NCBI GenBank assembly: GCA_964418595.1
Contig: CAYQMF010000009.1
Location: forward strand, 33,927-97,926
Direction of reading: 5' to 3'
Origin: CAYQMF01 sp964418595
GTDB taxonomy: Bacteria > Planctomycetota > UBA1135 > UBA2386
DNA length: 64,000 nt
Shown piece after piece: positions 9,052-21,522 of the stretch. Positions within the stretch are counted from its first letter, which is position 1. Every line of letters begins with the position of its first letter. The notes under the pieces are model-generated. The model was not told the DNA's origin. It saw only the letters and a program-made list of their open reading frames with translations, and did not search any database. A program made the translations under genes and the position numbers.

Positions 9052-9627
9052 TCACACGGGGATCGGTGCCCCGCCGAGCGTCTCCGACAGCACGTAGGCG
9101 ACGACGTCGCGGGGGTAGCCGTGGTAGGTGATCTTCTCGACGGGGCTGGCCTCGTAGTCGACCTGCACGGCGAGCTGCATGCCCTTGGTGTATTGGTTCG
9201 GCGCCTCGCTCAGGTAGTAGGTCTTGGTCTTGCCGTTGGCGTGGCGCCGGATGCGGCCGAGGTGCGCCGCGACCTTCTGCTGCAGGAACGGGTTCACCAC
9301 GCCCTTGGCCGCGCTGAACTTGGTGCCGGCCGGCCCGCCCTCGAAGTGCTTGTCGCCGTGCGGGTCGTAGGCGTAGGCGATGGGGTGCGTCGCCACGCGC
9401 GCGGTCAGGCCCGGCTTCAACGCCGCCAGCAGGTCGCCGCGCTTGAGGGAGTCGTAGAGCGAGAACTGGTTCGCGGCGATCTCGGCGTCGAGCATCGCGG
9501 CGCTCACGCCTTTCAGCTGGAACATCGACAGGTCGATGCCCGTGATCGACGGCTTCAAGCGCATGAGCGCGGTGTTCAGGCCGTGGAGGTTCGTGATCTG
9601 CTGCGGCGGGAGGTCCTGGGTTCGCAT
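9052..9627 (-). CDS. Hypothetical protein
   Basis: A 191-residue soluble protein starting MRTQDLPPQQITNLHGLNTA. I do not recognise a family. It has no signal peptide or membrane helix, mixed alpha/beta composition, a basic patch (LGRIRRHANGKTKTYYL) and a conserved-looking C-terminus (HGYPRDVVAYVLSETL). The start was placed at 9627 because upstream sequence in this frame belongs to the broken SGNH gene. It lies between that gene and the histidine kinase, all on the minus strand, 56 nt from the kinase start. Confidence 0.65.
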   Translation of the reverse strand: MRTQDLPPQQITNLHGLNTALMRLKPSITGIDLSMFQLKGVSAAMLDAEIAANQFSLYDSLKRGDLLAALKPGLTARVATHPIAYAYDPHGDKHFEGGPAGTKFSAAKGVVNPFLQQKVAAHLGRIRRHANGKTKTYYLSEAPNQYTKGMQLAVQVDYEASPVEKITYHGYPRDVVAYVLSETLGGAPIPV

Positions 9628-9652
9628 GCGTCGGATCATGCCCCCCGCCGCC

Positions 9653-10468
9653 TCACTTCGCCCGCGTCGCGTCCACCTCCGTCCGCAACCACGCCGTGAT
9701 CGCCGCTGCGGCAGCGGCGTTGCCCCGGCGGTTCCAGTGGGTGTCGCGCGGCTTGTACGTCGGGCCTTCGCGCGCCGCCGCGCGGATCGCGGGGAGCAGA
9801 TCGAGGCAGGGTACGCGCCGCTCGGCAGTTCGCGATCAAACGCCGCCCCACTCACGCGGATCGCTGCGGCCAGCGCGTCGTCGACCTGGAACTCGTCGGG
9901 GATGAGCACGACCCGCAGCCGTTCCCCCACGTCCGTGCACAGCTCCCCGAGCAGCGCGTACGTCGTCGTGAAGGTGCGCTGCACGTCGGCCGGCGCAGGG
10001 ACCGCGCAGATCCGCGCTCGCGTGGCCTCCATGCGGGCGAAGTCGTCGGCGCTGAATGTCGGGGCATTCGGATCGAGCGGCGCCTCCACAGCGACACCGC
10101 CGGTCTGCCCGCGGGTCACCGCCAGCCACGTCCGCTCCACGAGCACGGAGCTGCGCAGCCAGGTGCGGCGAGTTCACCAGCGGGCCGAGCACGCGACACA
10201 CGGCTTCGGCCAGCACGAGCAACACCAGCAGATTGATCGCGACCAGATGGATCCAGCGCCAGACCCGCGTCCCACGGGCGACGACTCGCGCGCGCAGCCA
10301 CGGCCAAGCGCCGACCATGCCAACCCCGGCGAGCGAGGCGAACACGCCGACGCGATAGAGGCGCGACGGCGACGCGGGCGCCACGACCCAGACGGCGAGC
10401 AACCACCAGAACAGGATGTGGAAGACGAGGAGCCCGCTCACCCGGACGACTCGCAGTCGGTCGCCCAC
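9653..10468 (-). pseudogene. Broken SGNH/GDSL hydrolase-like membrane protein
   Basis: Three segments in alternating frames make one recognisable protein. Segment 1 starts at a GTG at 10468, has about three membrane helices (SGLLVFHILFWWLLAVW; LVAINLLVLLVLAEAVCRVLG), and ends near 10165. Segment 2 runs from about 10165 to 9820 (SSVLVERTWLAVTRG to VVLIPDEFQVDD). Segment 3 returns to the first frame at about 9820 and includes the SGNH block-V-like DTHWNRRGN (about 9732-9750), ending with a stop at 9653. The two frameshifts compensate. The nucleophile block (GDS) expected after the membrane part is absent, so an internal block is probably lost at 10165. The start lies 2 nt after the helicase stop. 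Two sequencing errors plus a deletion are an alternative to true decay. Confidence 0.65.
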
Positions 10469-10470
10469 TC

Positions 10471-13854
<3,384 letters not shown>

Positions 13855-13923
13855 GGGGCCAGGGAGTGAAGCGGAGAAGACGGGATCGCGCCACTCCGTC
13901 GCCGCGCGGCGCGCGACGAAACC

Positions 13924-13953
13924 TTGACAGCCCGCCGCGCCTGCCCTTATCAG
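13924..13953 (+). promoter_or_regulatory. Candidate sigma-70-like promoter of topA
   Basis: A perfect TTGACA at 13924-13929, 18 nt before TATCAG (13948-13953), a 4-of-6 match to the -10 consensus. Transcription would begin about 9 nt before the topA ATG, leaving almost no leader. Confidence 0.5.
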
Positions 13954-13968
13954 GCGCGCCGCGACGCC

Positions 13969-16692
13969 ATGACCACCACGACGACCAAGAAGCAGAAGGC
14001 GACCCCGAAGGGTCCTGCCCGCGGCCGACCGCTCGTGATCGTCGAGTCGCCCGCCAAGGCGCGCACCATCGGCAAGATCCTCGGCTCCGGCTTCGTGATC
14101 GAGGCCAGCATCGGCCACGTCCGCGACCTTCCCCCCAACGCCTCGGAGGTCCCGCCCGCGCTCAAGGGCGAGAAGTGGGCGCGTCTGGGCATCGACATCG
14201 CCTCGGACTTCAAGCCGCTCTACGTGGTGCCCAAGGAGAAGCGCGAGCAGATGCGCAAGCTCAAGGCGGCGCTGGGCGAGGCGAGCGAGCTGTACCTGGC
14301 GACCGACGAAGACCGCGAGGGGGAGTCCATCTCCTGGCACCTGTTGCAGGAGCTGAAGCCCAAGTGCGAGGTCAAGCGCCTGGTGTTCCACGAGATCACG
14401 GAGGCGGCGATCCGCGAGGCGCTCGCCAATCCGCGCGACCTCGACGAGGCGCTGGTGGAGGCGCAGGAGACGCGCCGGCTCGTGGATCGGCTGTACGGCT
14501 ACTCCGTGTCGCCGCTGCTGTGGAAGAAGATCAAGCCGCGGCTGTCGGCCGGGCGCGTGCAGAGCGTGGCGGTGCGGCTCATCGTCGAGCGCGAGCGCGA
14601 GCGGATGAGCTTCGTGGCCGCGGAGTACTTCGACCTCACCGGCACCTTCGAGAACAAGGCGCAGGCGAAGTTCGACGCGGAGCTGCACAGCGTCGGCGGC
14701 CGGCGGGTGGCGAGCGGCAAGGACTTCGATCCCGACACCGGCAAGCTGAAGGCGGGTGGCGAGGACGGTCCGCTGCACCTGCGGCAGGCCGACGCCGAGG
14801 CGCTGGTCGCGCGCCTGCGCGGCAAGCCGGCCAACGTCGAGTCGGTCGAGAGCAAGCCGTACACGGAGCGGCCCTACCCGCCCTTCACCACGAGCACCCT
14901 GCAGCAGGAGGCCGGGCGCAAGTTGCGCTTCGCGGCGCAGCGCACCATGCGCGCGGCGCAGCGGCTGTACGAGAACGGCTTCATCACGTACATGCGCACC
15001 GACTCGACGACGCTGTCGAGCGAGGCGCTGGCGGCGGCGCGCGCACACATCGGCACGAGCTACGGCAAGGAGTACCTGCCCGCCGAGCCGCGCATCTACA
15101 AGACCAAGGTGCGCAACGCGCAGGAGGCGCACGAGGCGATCCGGCCGGCGGGCGCGCGCTTCCAGCACCCGCGCGAGCTGCCGGGCACGCTCGGCGACGA
15201 CGAGCGGCGCGTGTACGAGCTGATCTGGAAGCGCACGGTCGCGAGCCAGATGAAGGACGCGCACGGCATGCGCACGACGGTGGTGCTCGCCGTCGGCGAC
15301 GCGCGCTTCCAGGCCAGCGGCAAGACCATCGAGTTCGCGGGCTATCGCCTCGCCTACGTGGAAGGCAGCGACGACGCGGAGGCCACGCTGGCCGACGCCG
15401 AGCGCATCCTGCCCACCGTCGCGGTCGGCGAGGCGGTGGCCACCAAGGAGATCCGTGCGGTGGGACACACCACGCAGCCGCCGGCGCGCCTCACGGAAGC
15501 GACGCTGGTGAAGGAACTCGAGGCGCGCGGCATCGGCCGGCCGTCGACCTACGCGTCGATCATCGAGACCATCCTGTCGCGCGACTACGTGTTCAAGAAG
15601 GGCACGGCGCTGGTGCCGACCTTCACCGCGTTCGCAGTCACGAATCTCCTCAACGGCCACCTTCACCACCTCGTCGACTACGCCTTCACCGCCAAGATGG
15701 AGGAGGACCTCGACGTCATCAGCAACGGCGACGCACGCCGGCTCGACTACCTCAAGCGCTTCTATCACGGCAACGGTTCGCCCGGCCTCGAGCCGACGCT
15801 GGCCAAGGCCGACGGCGAGATCGACCCGCGCGTCGTGTGCGGCATCAAGCTCGGCGAGGACGACGGCACCCTGGTCGAGGTGCGCGTGGGCCGCTACGGC
15901 CCGTTCCTCTCCAAGGGCGACCAGCGCGCCAGCGTGCCCGACGAGACGCCGCCCGACGAACTGACGCTGGAGCGCGCGCTCGAACTGCTCGCCAAGGGCG
16001 CCGAGGGGCCCAAGTCGCTCGGCGAAGACCCGGAGACGGGGCTCCCGGTGTACGTGAAGGTCGGCCGCTTCGGTCCCTACCTGCAGCTCGGTGAGCTGGT
16101 CGACGGCGAGGACAAGCCGAAGATGGCGTCGCTGCTCAAGGGCATGGAGCCGGAAACCATCGACCTGCCGACGGCCCTGCGCGTGCTGTCGCTGCCGCGC
16201 ACGCTCGGGACCAAGGCCGATGCCGAGGGCAAGGAGCATCCGGTGGTCGCGGCGAACGGTCGCTTCGGCCCCTACATCAAGTGCGGCAAGGACACCCGCA
16301 GCATCCCGGTGGACGAGTCGCCCATCGAGATCACGCTCGCACGCGCGCTGCAGTTGCTGGCCGAGCCCAAGCGCGGCCGCGGCGGCGCGAGCAGCGCGCC
16401 CAAGCTGCTGAAGGAACTCGGCACCAGGCCCGGCACGGAGGTCGCGGTGCGGGTGCTGGATGGGAGATACGGCCCGTACGTCACCGACGGTGAGACCAAC
16501 GCGACCGTGCCGAAGGGCGAGAGCCCCGACGCGCTCACCATGCAGCGCGCCATCGAGCTGATCGAGGCGCGCGCGGCGCGTGGGCCGGCGAAGAAGAAGG
16601 GGCGACGCGGCGGCGGGGCGAGGGCCAAGGCGCCAGCGAAGAAGGCGGCGAAGAAGGCGCCAGCCAGAAGCAAGGCCACGAAGAAGGCCTGA
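13969..16692 (+). CDS. topA: DNA topoisomerase I
   Basis: A 907-residue type IA topoisomerase that relaxes negative supercoils through a 5'-phosphotyrosine intermediate. It has an N-terminal Toprim domain (VIVESPAKARTIGKILG; DEDREGE), then the gate domains with RLSAGRVQSVAVRLI and the active-site tyrosine Y341 in FITYMRTDS. The C-terminus consists of several topoisomerase C-terminal repeats (each with a GRFGPY- or GRYGPF-like core) in place of cysteine zinc fingers. It ends in a Lys/Ala-rich basic tail for DNA binding. The ATG at 13969 was preferred over an upstream TTG, which coincides with the -35 box. It is convergent with rluA; the stops are 4 nt apart. Confidence 0.97.
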   Translation: MTTTTTKKQKATPKGPARGRPLVIVESPAKARTIGKILGSGFVIEASIGHVRDLPPNASEVPPALKGEKWARLGIDIASDFKPLYVVPKEKREQMRKLKAALGEASELYLATDEDREGESISWHLLQELKPKCEVKRLVFHEITEAAIREALANPRDLDEALVEAQETRRLVDRLYGYSVSPLLWKKIKPRLSAGRVQSVAVRLIVERERERMSFVAAEYFDLTGTFENKAQAKFDAELHSVGGRRVASGKDFDPDTGKLKAGGEDGPLHLRQADAEALVARLRGKPANVESVESKPYTERPYPPFTTSTLQQEAGRKLRFAAQRTMRAAQRLYENGFITYMRTDSTTLSSEALAAARAHIGTSYGKEYLPAEPRIYKTKVRNAQEAHEAIRPAGARFQHPRELPGTLGDDERRVYELIWKRTVASQMKDAHGMRTTVVLAVGDARFQASGKTIEFAGYRLAYVEGSDDAEATLADAERILPTVAVGEAVATKEIRAVGHTTQPPARLTEATLVKELEARGIGRPSTYASIIETILSRDYVFKKGTALVPTFTAFAVTNLLNGHLHHLVDYAFTAKMEEDLDVISNGDARRLDYLKRFYHGNGSPGLEPTLAKADGEIDPRVVCGIKLGEDDGTLVEVRVGRYGPFLSKGDQRASVPDETPPDELTLERALELLAKGAEGPKSLGEDPETGLPVYVKVGRFGPYLQLGELVDGEDKPKMASLLKGMEPETIDLPTALRVLSLPRTLGTKADAEGKEHPVVAANGRFGPYIKCGKDTRSIPVDESPIEITLARALQLLAEPKRGRGGASSAPKLLKELGTRPGTEVAVRVLDGRYGPYVTDGETNATVPKGESPDALTMQRAIELIEARAARGPAKKKGRRGGGARAKAPAKKAAKKAPARSKATKKA

Positions 16693-16696
16693 GCGG

Positions 16697-17638
16697 TCAC
16701 GGCCGCAGCTCGACGATCCGCTCCGCCATGTCGGCCGGCAGATCGACCGCGAACCGCATGACCTCACCCGTCACCGGGTGTGCGAAGCCCAGCTCCGCCG
16801 CGTGCAGGAGGATGCGGGGCGCCGGCAATGCCTCGCCGGCGTGGTCGCGCGTGTACGGGCGCTCGCCCAGCAGCATGTGGCCCGCCTCCGCGAGATGGAT
16901 GCGGATCTGATGCGTCCGGCCCGTCTCGAGTCGGCACGCGACCAGCGTCGCGCCGCGCAGGCGTTCGACCACCTCGACGTGGGTGATCGCCTCCTTGCCG
17001 ATGCGCTCGTTGTGGGTGGCACCACGCCGGCCATCGCCGCGATCGTCGACGAGGAACGAGCGCAGCGTGCCTGCTTTCGCGTCGCCGTGCACGAGCGCGA
17101 GGTAGCGGCGATGGACGGTGTGCCGGCGCAGTTGCTGCGCGAGGCTCGTCTCCGCCTGCTCCGAGCGCGCGAACATCAAGAGCCCGGTCGTGTCGCGGTC
17201 GAGACGGTGGACGACACGCACCTTGCCGCCGAGTGCTTGTGCCACGAGGCGGTCGAGCGTCGGGCCCGCGCTCGCCGCAGAAGGCCGGCGGTCGCGCCCG
17301 CCCTTGGCCTCGAAGGGGACCGTGTCGATGCCCGCGGGCTTGTCGACCACGACCACGTGGCGGTCGACGAAGGCGAGGCGCTCGGCAGGCAAGGCAGCGG
17401 GCGACGCAACGAGACCCGCCGTCTTGCGCGACACGGCGATGGTCACGTCCACGCCGCCCGCGATCGTCGCGCCCGCGTCGGTGACCACGGCGCCGCCGAC
17501 GCTGACCTTCCCCCGCTCGATCAGATCCCGCAGGGCACTCCAGCTCAGCTCGGGGCGGAACGTGCGCAGGACGCGGTCGAGCCGATCCGGTGTGGCCGCA
17601 GGGGCTCGCGTGAAGGTGCCGTCGCGAGGGTCGATCAT
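16697..17638 (-). CDS. RluA-family 23S rRNA pseudouridine synthase
   Basis: A 313-residue protein. It has an N-terminal S4 RNA-binding domain (about 15-65: RLDRVLRTF to GKVSVGGAVV), followed by the catalytic domain with HRLDRDTTG (catalytic Asp at D147) and a C-terminal TGRTHQIRIHLA motif. It isomerises specific uridines in rRNA or tRNA to pseudouridine; the target (RluC-, RluD- or other-type) cannot be read here. The start at 17638 was chosen over longer forms because it sits 13 nt after a promoter-like GCTAGCCT and gives a normal S4 N-terminus. Confidence 0.93.
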   Translation of the reverse strand: MIDPRDGTFTRAPAATPDRLDRVLRTFRPELSWSALRDLIERGKVSVGGAVVTDAGATIAGGVDVTIAVSRKTAGLVASPAALPAERLAFVDRHVVVVDKPAGIDTVPFEAKGGRDRRPSAASAGPTLDRLVAQALGGKVRVVHRLDRDTTGLLMFARSEQAETSLAQQLRRHTVHRRYLALVHGDAKAGTLRSFLVDDRGDGRRGATHNERIGKEAITHVEVVERLRGATLVACRLETGRTHQIRIHLAEAGHMLLGERPYTRDHAGEALPAPRILLHAAELGFAHPVTGEVMRFAVDLPADMAERIVELRP

Positions 17639-17651
17639 CGCAGCGCGAGCA

Positions 17652-17659
17652 AGGCTAGC
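17652..17659 (-). promoter_or_regulatory. Candidate -10 element of the rluA-type gene (GCTAGCCT)
   Basis: GCTAGCCT on the minus strand, 13 nt before the ATG, is a member of the GCTANNNT set. Confidence 0.35.
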
Positions 17660-17740
17660 CGCGCCGTGAATGGATTCCTCGCTGCGCGGCATGCGGCGCC
17701 GTCCCTGCGAAACAACGGCGCCGAACAGCGCACCGACTCC

Positions 17741-17748
17741 GCTACACT
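17741..17748 (+). promoter_or_regulatory. Candidate -10 element of nfeD (GCTACACT)
   Basis: GCTACACT, 26 nt before the ATG, followed by a good Shine-Dalgarno GAGGAG at 17761-17766 (8 nt spacing to the ATG). Confidence 0.4.
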
Positions 17749-17774
17749 CCGCCCCGACCCGAGGAGACAAACCC

Positions 17775-18209
17775 ATGGACCTGGCCGCATCGACGTGGTG
17801 GTGGATCGCGAGTGGCGCCCTGGTGGCACTCGAGCTGGCGACCGCGACCTTCTATCTCCTGATGCTCGCCGTCGGCACCGCCGCGGCCGCGATCGCCTCA
17901 CACGCAGGCCTCGATGTCACCGGACAGCTGGTGACCGGCGCGATCGTGGGTGGCGGCGCGGTGTTCGCCTGGCACCTGCGGCGCAGCGCCGCGCCGCCGC
18001 CGCCGCACGCGAGCGAGAACCCCGACGTCAACCTCGACATCGGCATGCAGGTGCACGTCGAGCAGTGGCAGGCCGACGGCACGGCGCAGGTGAAGTACCG
18101 CGGCGCCACGTGGGCCGCGCGCTTCGACGGCGAAGGCCAGGCGACGCCGGGCCCGCACAGGATCCGCGCCGTCGACGGCAGCCGCCTCCTCCTGACCAAG
18201 ACCTCCTGA
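17775..18209 (+). CDS. NfeD-like membrane protein
   Basis: A 144-residue short-type NfeD. Two or three membrane helices fill the first 65 residues (WWWIASGALVALELATATFY; GAIVGGGAVFAW). A C-terminal OB-fold of about 75 residues follows (NLDIGMQVHVEQW, YRGATWAARFDG, VDGSRLLL). NfeD proteins accompany SPFH/stomatin proteins and are thought to help organise membrane microdomains. The SPFH partner begins 35 nt downstream, so the pair is an operon. The start is set by GAGGAG 8 nt upstream. Confidence 0.93.
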   Translation: MDLAASTWWWIASGALVALELATATFYLLMLAVGTAAAAIASHAGLDVTGQLVTGAIVGGGAVFAWHLRRSAAPPPPHASENPDVNLDIGMQVHVEQWQADGTAQVKYRGATWAARFDGEGQATPGPHRIRAVDGSRLLLTKTS

Positions 18210-18244
18210 CCCCGCGCTCCGAAGCACAAGGACCCAATCGAGCC

Positions 18245-19159
18245 ATGGAATACGTCGCCATCACGCTGGTCGTCATCGCCGCCCTGTTCATCGTGCGCGC
18301 GATCAAGGTCGTCCCGCAGCAGAACGCGTGGGTGGTCGAGCGCCTGGGCAAGTACCACGCCACGCTCACGCCGGGCCTCAACTTGCTGGTGCCGTTCGTC
18401 GACCGCGTGTCGTACCGGCACTCGCTGAAGGAGATCCCGCTCGACGTGCCGAGCCAGATCTGCATCACCAAGGACAACACGCAGCTCACCGTCGACGGGA
18501 TCCTGTACTTCCAGGTCACCGACGCGATGCGCGCGAGCTACGGCTCGTCGAACTACGTGCTCGCCATCACGCAGCTCGCGCAGACCACCCTGCGCTCCGT
18601 GATCGGGCGCATGGAACTCGACAAGACCTTCGAGGAGCGCGAAGCGATCAACGCGTCGGTGGTCACCGCCCTCGACGACGCCGCGCTCAACTGGGGCGTG
18701 AAGGTCCTGCGCTACGAGATCGCCGACCTCACCCCGCCCAAGGAGATCCTGCACGCGATGCAGCAGCAGATCACCGCCGAGCGCGAGAAGCGCGCCCTGA
18801 TCGCGGCGTCCGAGGGTCGCCGCCAGGAGCAGATCAACATCGCCACCGGCCAGCGCGAGGCCTTCATCGCGCGTTCCGAGGGGGAGAAGCAGGCCGAGAT
18901 CAACAAGGCGCAGGGCGAGGCCGCTGCGATCACCGCGGTCGCCGAGGCCACCGCCGGCGCCATCCGCCAGATCGCCGCGTCCATCGAGGAGCCCGGCGGC
19001 CACGAGGCCGTGCAGCTCAAGGTCGCCGAGAAGGCGGTCGAGGCCTACGGGCGCCTGGCGCAGACCAACAACACGATGATCGTGCCCGGGCACATGGGCG
19101 AGGTCGCCGGCCTGATCGGCACGGCGATGGCGCTGATGAAGAAGAAGCCCGCGGAGTGA
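18245..19159 (+). CDS. qmcA: SPFH/stomatin-family protein (paraslipin type)
   Basis: A 304-residue protein with an N-terminal membrane anchor (MEYVAITLVVIAALFIV), then the SPFH domain starting VVPQQNAWVVERLGKY. Conserved stomatin phrases are present: TPGLNLLVPFVDRV, VDGILYFQVTD, and TLRSVIGRMELDKTFEER. A long Ala/Glu-rich coiled coil (about 185-265) drives oligomerisation, and a C-terminal tail ends in MKKKPAE. It forms large rings in the inner membrane and in other bacteria regulates membrane proteases. It is the downstream partner of the NfeD-like gene. The symbol follows the E. coli family member of this type. Confidence 0.93.
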   Translation: MEYVAITLVVIAALFIVRAIKVVPQQNAWVVERLGKYHATLTPGLNLLVPFVDRVSYRHSLKEIPLDVPSQICITKDNTQLTVDGILYFQVTDAMRASYGSSNYVLAITQLAQTTLRSVIGRMELDKTFEEREAINASVVTALDDAALNWGVKVLRYEIADLTPPKEILHAMQQQITAEREKRALIAASEGRRQEQINIATGQREAFIARSEGEKQAEINKAQGEAAAITAVAEATAGAIRQIAASIEEPGGHEAVQLKVAEKAVEAYGRLAQTNNTMIVPGHMGEVAGLIGTAMALMKKKPAE

Positions 19160-19181
19160 GGGGCGCCTCGCCGCGAACGCA

Positions 19182-19955
19182 TTGCAGCCCGTGTCCCTGA
19201 TCGAGGTCTACGCGAACCAGTACCGCTGGCGACGCTGGCCGGCGGTCTACCGACACCTGGGCAACCTCGCCGGTGCGCGCGTCGTCGACCTCGGGTGCGG
19301 GATCGGCGACCAGTCGGCCGACCTGGCCCGGCTGGGCGCGGACGTGCTGGGGGTCGATGCCAACCACGAGGTCATCGCCCACGCCACGTCGCGTGGCATC
19401 GCGAACGCGAGGTTCGTCTGCGCGGGCATCAGCGACGTCGCCGCGCATCGGCCGGCGTGCGACGGCGTCTGGGCCAGCTTCACGGCGGCGTACTTCGCGG
19501 AATGCGACGACCTGCTCCGCGTGGTGGCCGGCGTGCTCGCGGCCGATGGATGGCTCGCGTTGACGGAACTCGACGACCTCTTCGGGCATCGGCCGCTCGC
19601 CCCGCACTGGGTCTCGCTCGTCGAGCGGTACTACGCGCAGTCGCTCGCGCAGGGGCGGTACCGCTTCCGGTCGCACGAGCACGTGGTCGGGCGCCTGGTC
19701 GAGCGCGGCTGGCGCGTCGAGGTCGACACGGTGCTCGACGACGACGAGTTCGCCTTCCTCGGCCCCGCGGCCCCGGAGGTCCTCGCGGGTTGGAAGACGC
19801 GACTCGCGCTGATGATGCCGCACTTCCTCGATCGCTTCGGCGACGAGGCGCGAGGGTTCGACGTGGCCTTCCTCGACTGCCTCGCGTCCGCCGCGCACCG
19901 GTCGGAGTCGCGCGTGTGGTTCCTCCTCGCCCGTGCGCCGGCTGCGCGACGGTGA
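19182..19955 (+). CDS. Class I SAM-dependent methyltransferase
   Basis: A 257-residue Rossmann-fold methyltransferase. Motif I is VVDLGCGIGDQSADLA (about 34-49) and motif II ends in LGVDAN. The motif IV region (GVWASFTAAYF) lacks a clear catalytic signature, so the substrate is unknown. The C-terminal third (DDDEFAFLGPAAPEVLAGW) resembles the cap of small-molecule methyltransferases. The start is uncertain: TTG at 19182 or GTG at 19191, neither with a strong ribosome site. It is 22 nt downstream of the SPFH gene and could be in that operon. It is convergent with the next gene. Confidence 0.82.
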   Translation: MQPVSLIEVYANQYRWRRWPAVYRHLGNLAGARVVDLGCGIGDQSADLARLGADVLGVDANHEVIAHATSRGIANARFVCAGISDVAAHRPACDGVWASFTAAYFAECDDLLRVVAGVLAADGWLALTELDDLFGHRPLAPHWVSLVERYYAQSLAQGRYRFRSHEHVVGRLVERGWRVEVDTVLDDDEFAFLGPAAPEVLAGWKTRLALMMPHFLDRFGDEARGFDVAFLDCLASAAHRSESRVWFLLARAPAARR

Positions 19956-19965
19956 CGGCCTGGCG

Positions 19966-21369
19966 TCAGTTGCCGAGCGTGGCCCGCAACCCCGTGGCGA
20001 CCTCGAGCATCGGGTTGGCACCCGAGCCGAGCGAGACCCCCTGCAAGGAGATGCCGAGCCCCATCAGGCGCGGGTTGTTGGGAATCGGAACGAGCATGCT
20101 CGCCCGACCCTGCTGCACGGTCGCGTTGCCGAGTAGCACGGGAGGCGGCGCAGTCGCGAGCAGCAGCTCGCCGAAGCCCGTCACGACGACGCCGCACCCG
20201 AGCGACCCGAGCGCTTCGGCACCGAGGAACACGGCGGTGACGCCGCTGGCGATCGTCGAGGACGCGAGCGCGAGCGACATGCTGCCGCCGAGCGGCGTGC
20301 CCGGTGCGGCGGGATAGAGGATGCCGCCGTTCAATGCGCAACCAGGCAGGAGCACGAACGGCGCCGGCACCGGCACCACGATCTCGTAGATCGCTCCCGT
20401 GTCCAACCCGGTGACCACCGTGCCCGGATGAAGGGCGGTGTTGCCCGCGCCGCGGAGTCGCCCGATGTGCACGGAGTTGGGCGCGTCGACCGCCACCGTC
20501 GCCGCACCGACGATCGTGCCGAACAGCCCCGCGCTCTGCGCCCGCGCTTCGACCTTGCCGCGCGCCGTGAGCGAGAACGCGTGCACCGACCGTCCCGCCG
20601 GCACCGTGACCGTCACGGTGTCCACCTGCTGGATCGAGGCCTGCTCCGGAATCGTCGTCACCGACTCCACGGCGATGCGGCGCGCGATCGCCCGCCCGAA
20701 CACGGTGCCCTGCACCGACAGTTCGGCCCGCCCATAGGTGCCGTTCGGATCGCCGAAGCTCTCGGCCGCCAGGATCGAGCCGGCGATCGAGACCGGCAAC
20801 TCCAACGTCTGCGCCACCGGACTGTCGATCTGGAGCCGGTCGGAGAGACACCACGTTCCTTCCGCGATGCGGGTGAAGGACGCCCCGCCGGAGAACCCGC
20901 CGCCAGCGGCGCGCACGTTGGCGCTGAGCTGGCCACGCATGACGCCGTAGTCGACCCGCTGCACGACCTGCGGGCCGCAGAAGTCGACGACCGGCACGGG
21001 GCAGATGCGGAAGAGCCCACACACCGCCCGCAACGCCTTGTCCGGTGCGTCGGTGAAGTCGAGCTGCAGTTGCGCCCGGAAGTCGGGAGCGTCGTACAAG
21101 ACGTTGGTCGCCACGAGCGCCGTGATCGCCTTGCGCAGGAGGTCGTCCGGCAGCGCCATGCCGAGGATGGGCACGGTCATGCAGTAGGAGATCTTGATCG
21201 AACTCGTCGCGGCGAAGTCGACCGGCTGGAGGAGGTCGTCGGCCCCCTGACGGGCGTCGACGAAGGAACAGCGCTGGGCCGGGAGGGGGATCGCGGCGGC
21301 CAGAGCGACGAGGAGGGCGAGCGAGGACCAGGGGGTTGCCCCCCCACGGATCGGAGCGGCGGATCGCAT
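19966..21369 (-). CDS. Secreted hypothetical protein with planctomycete-type C-terminal tail
   Basis: A 467-residue protein. The start at 21369 gives a signal peptide (TPWSSLALLVALAAAIPLPA, then QRCSF). The mature protein is beta-rich with cysteines in the first 150 residues. The last 120 residues begin with PGCALNGG and end VATGLRATLGN, and include VPIPNNPRLMGLGISLQG. The same arrangement, with a leading Gly-Cys, a Pro-Ile-Pro turn and a closing ATGGLxxT-like strand, closes the SBBP protein at 37511. The function of this tail is unknown to me; a surface-anchoring or sorting role is a guess. No enzyme motif is visible. Confidence 0.75.
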   Translation of the reverse strand: MRSAAPIRGGATPWSSLALLVALAAAIPLPAQRCSFVDARQGADDLLQPVDFAATSSIKISYCMTVPILGMALPDDLLRKAITALVATNVLYDAPDFRAQLQLDFTDAPDKALRAVCGLFRICPVPVVDFCGPQVVQRVDYGVMRGQLSANVRAAGGGFSGGASFTRIAEGTWCLSDRLQIDSPVAQTLELPVSIAGSILAAESFGDPNGTYGRAELSVQGTVFGRAIARRIAVESVTTIPEQASIQQVDTVTVTVPAGRSVHAFSLTARGKVEARAQSAGLFGTIVGAATVAVDAPNSVHIGRLRGAGNTALHPGTVVTGLDTGAIYEIVVPVPAPFVLLPGCALNGGILYPAAPGTPLGGSMSLALASSTIASGVTAVFLGAEALGSLGCGVVVTGFGELLLATAPPPVLLGNATVQQGRASMLVPIPNNPRLMGLGISLQGVSLGSGANPMLEVATGLRATLGN

Positions 21370-21427
21370 GCGCCTGACAGCGCCGACGGCGTGGGTTCGT
21401 TGCACGAGGACTGCCCGCGAACCGACG

Positions 21428-21522
21428 ACGAGGTGCCCACGCAGGGCGACCCGCGCGAGCTGCGCATCGACGCGAGGCGAACACGTTCGCGATCGCCGGC
21501 GCTCCCCGCACGATCGTGCAGG
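21428..21522 (+). pseudogene. Fragment of a GH97-type glycosidase gene
   Basis: These 95 bases align to 27676-27771 inside the GH97 gene with about 11 mismatches and one 1-nt gap by hand alignment (roughly 87% identity). The matching stretch encodes EVPAQGDLRELRIE and FAIAGAP in the intact gene, and the gap breaks the frame here. Flanking bases show no clear match. It lies in the 276-bp space between the secreted-protein gene and the sigma factor. It is most simply a remnant of a paralogous GH97 gene. Confidence 0.7.

Noticed and set aside
13855..16767. Very long open frame antisense to topA, continuous with the SNF2 helicase frame
   Set aside because: It is Arg/Leu/His-rich low complexity without domains and lies opposite the well-conserved topA; such frames arise from high GC at third codon positions.
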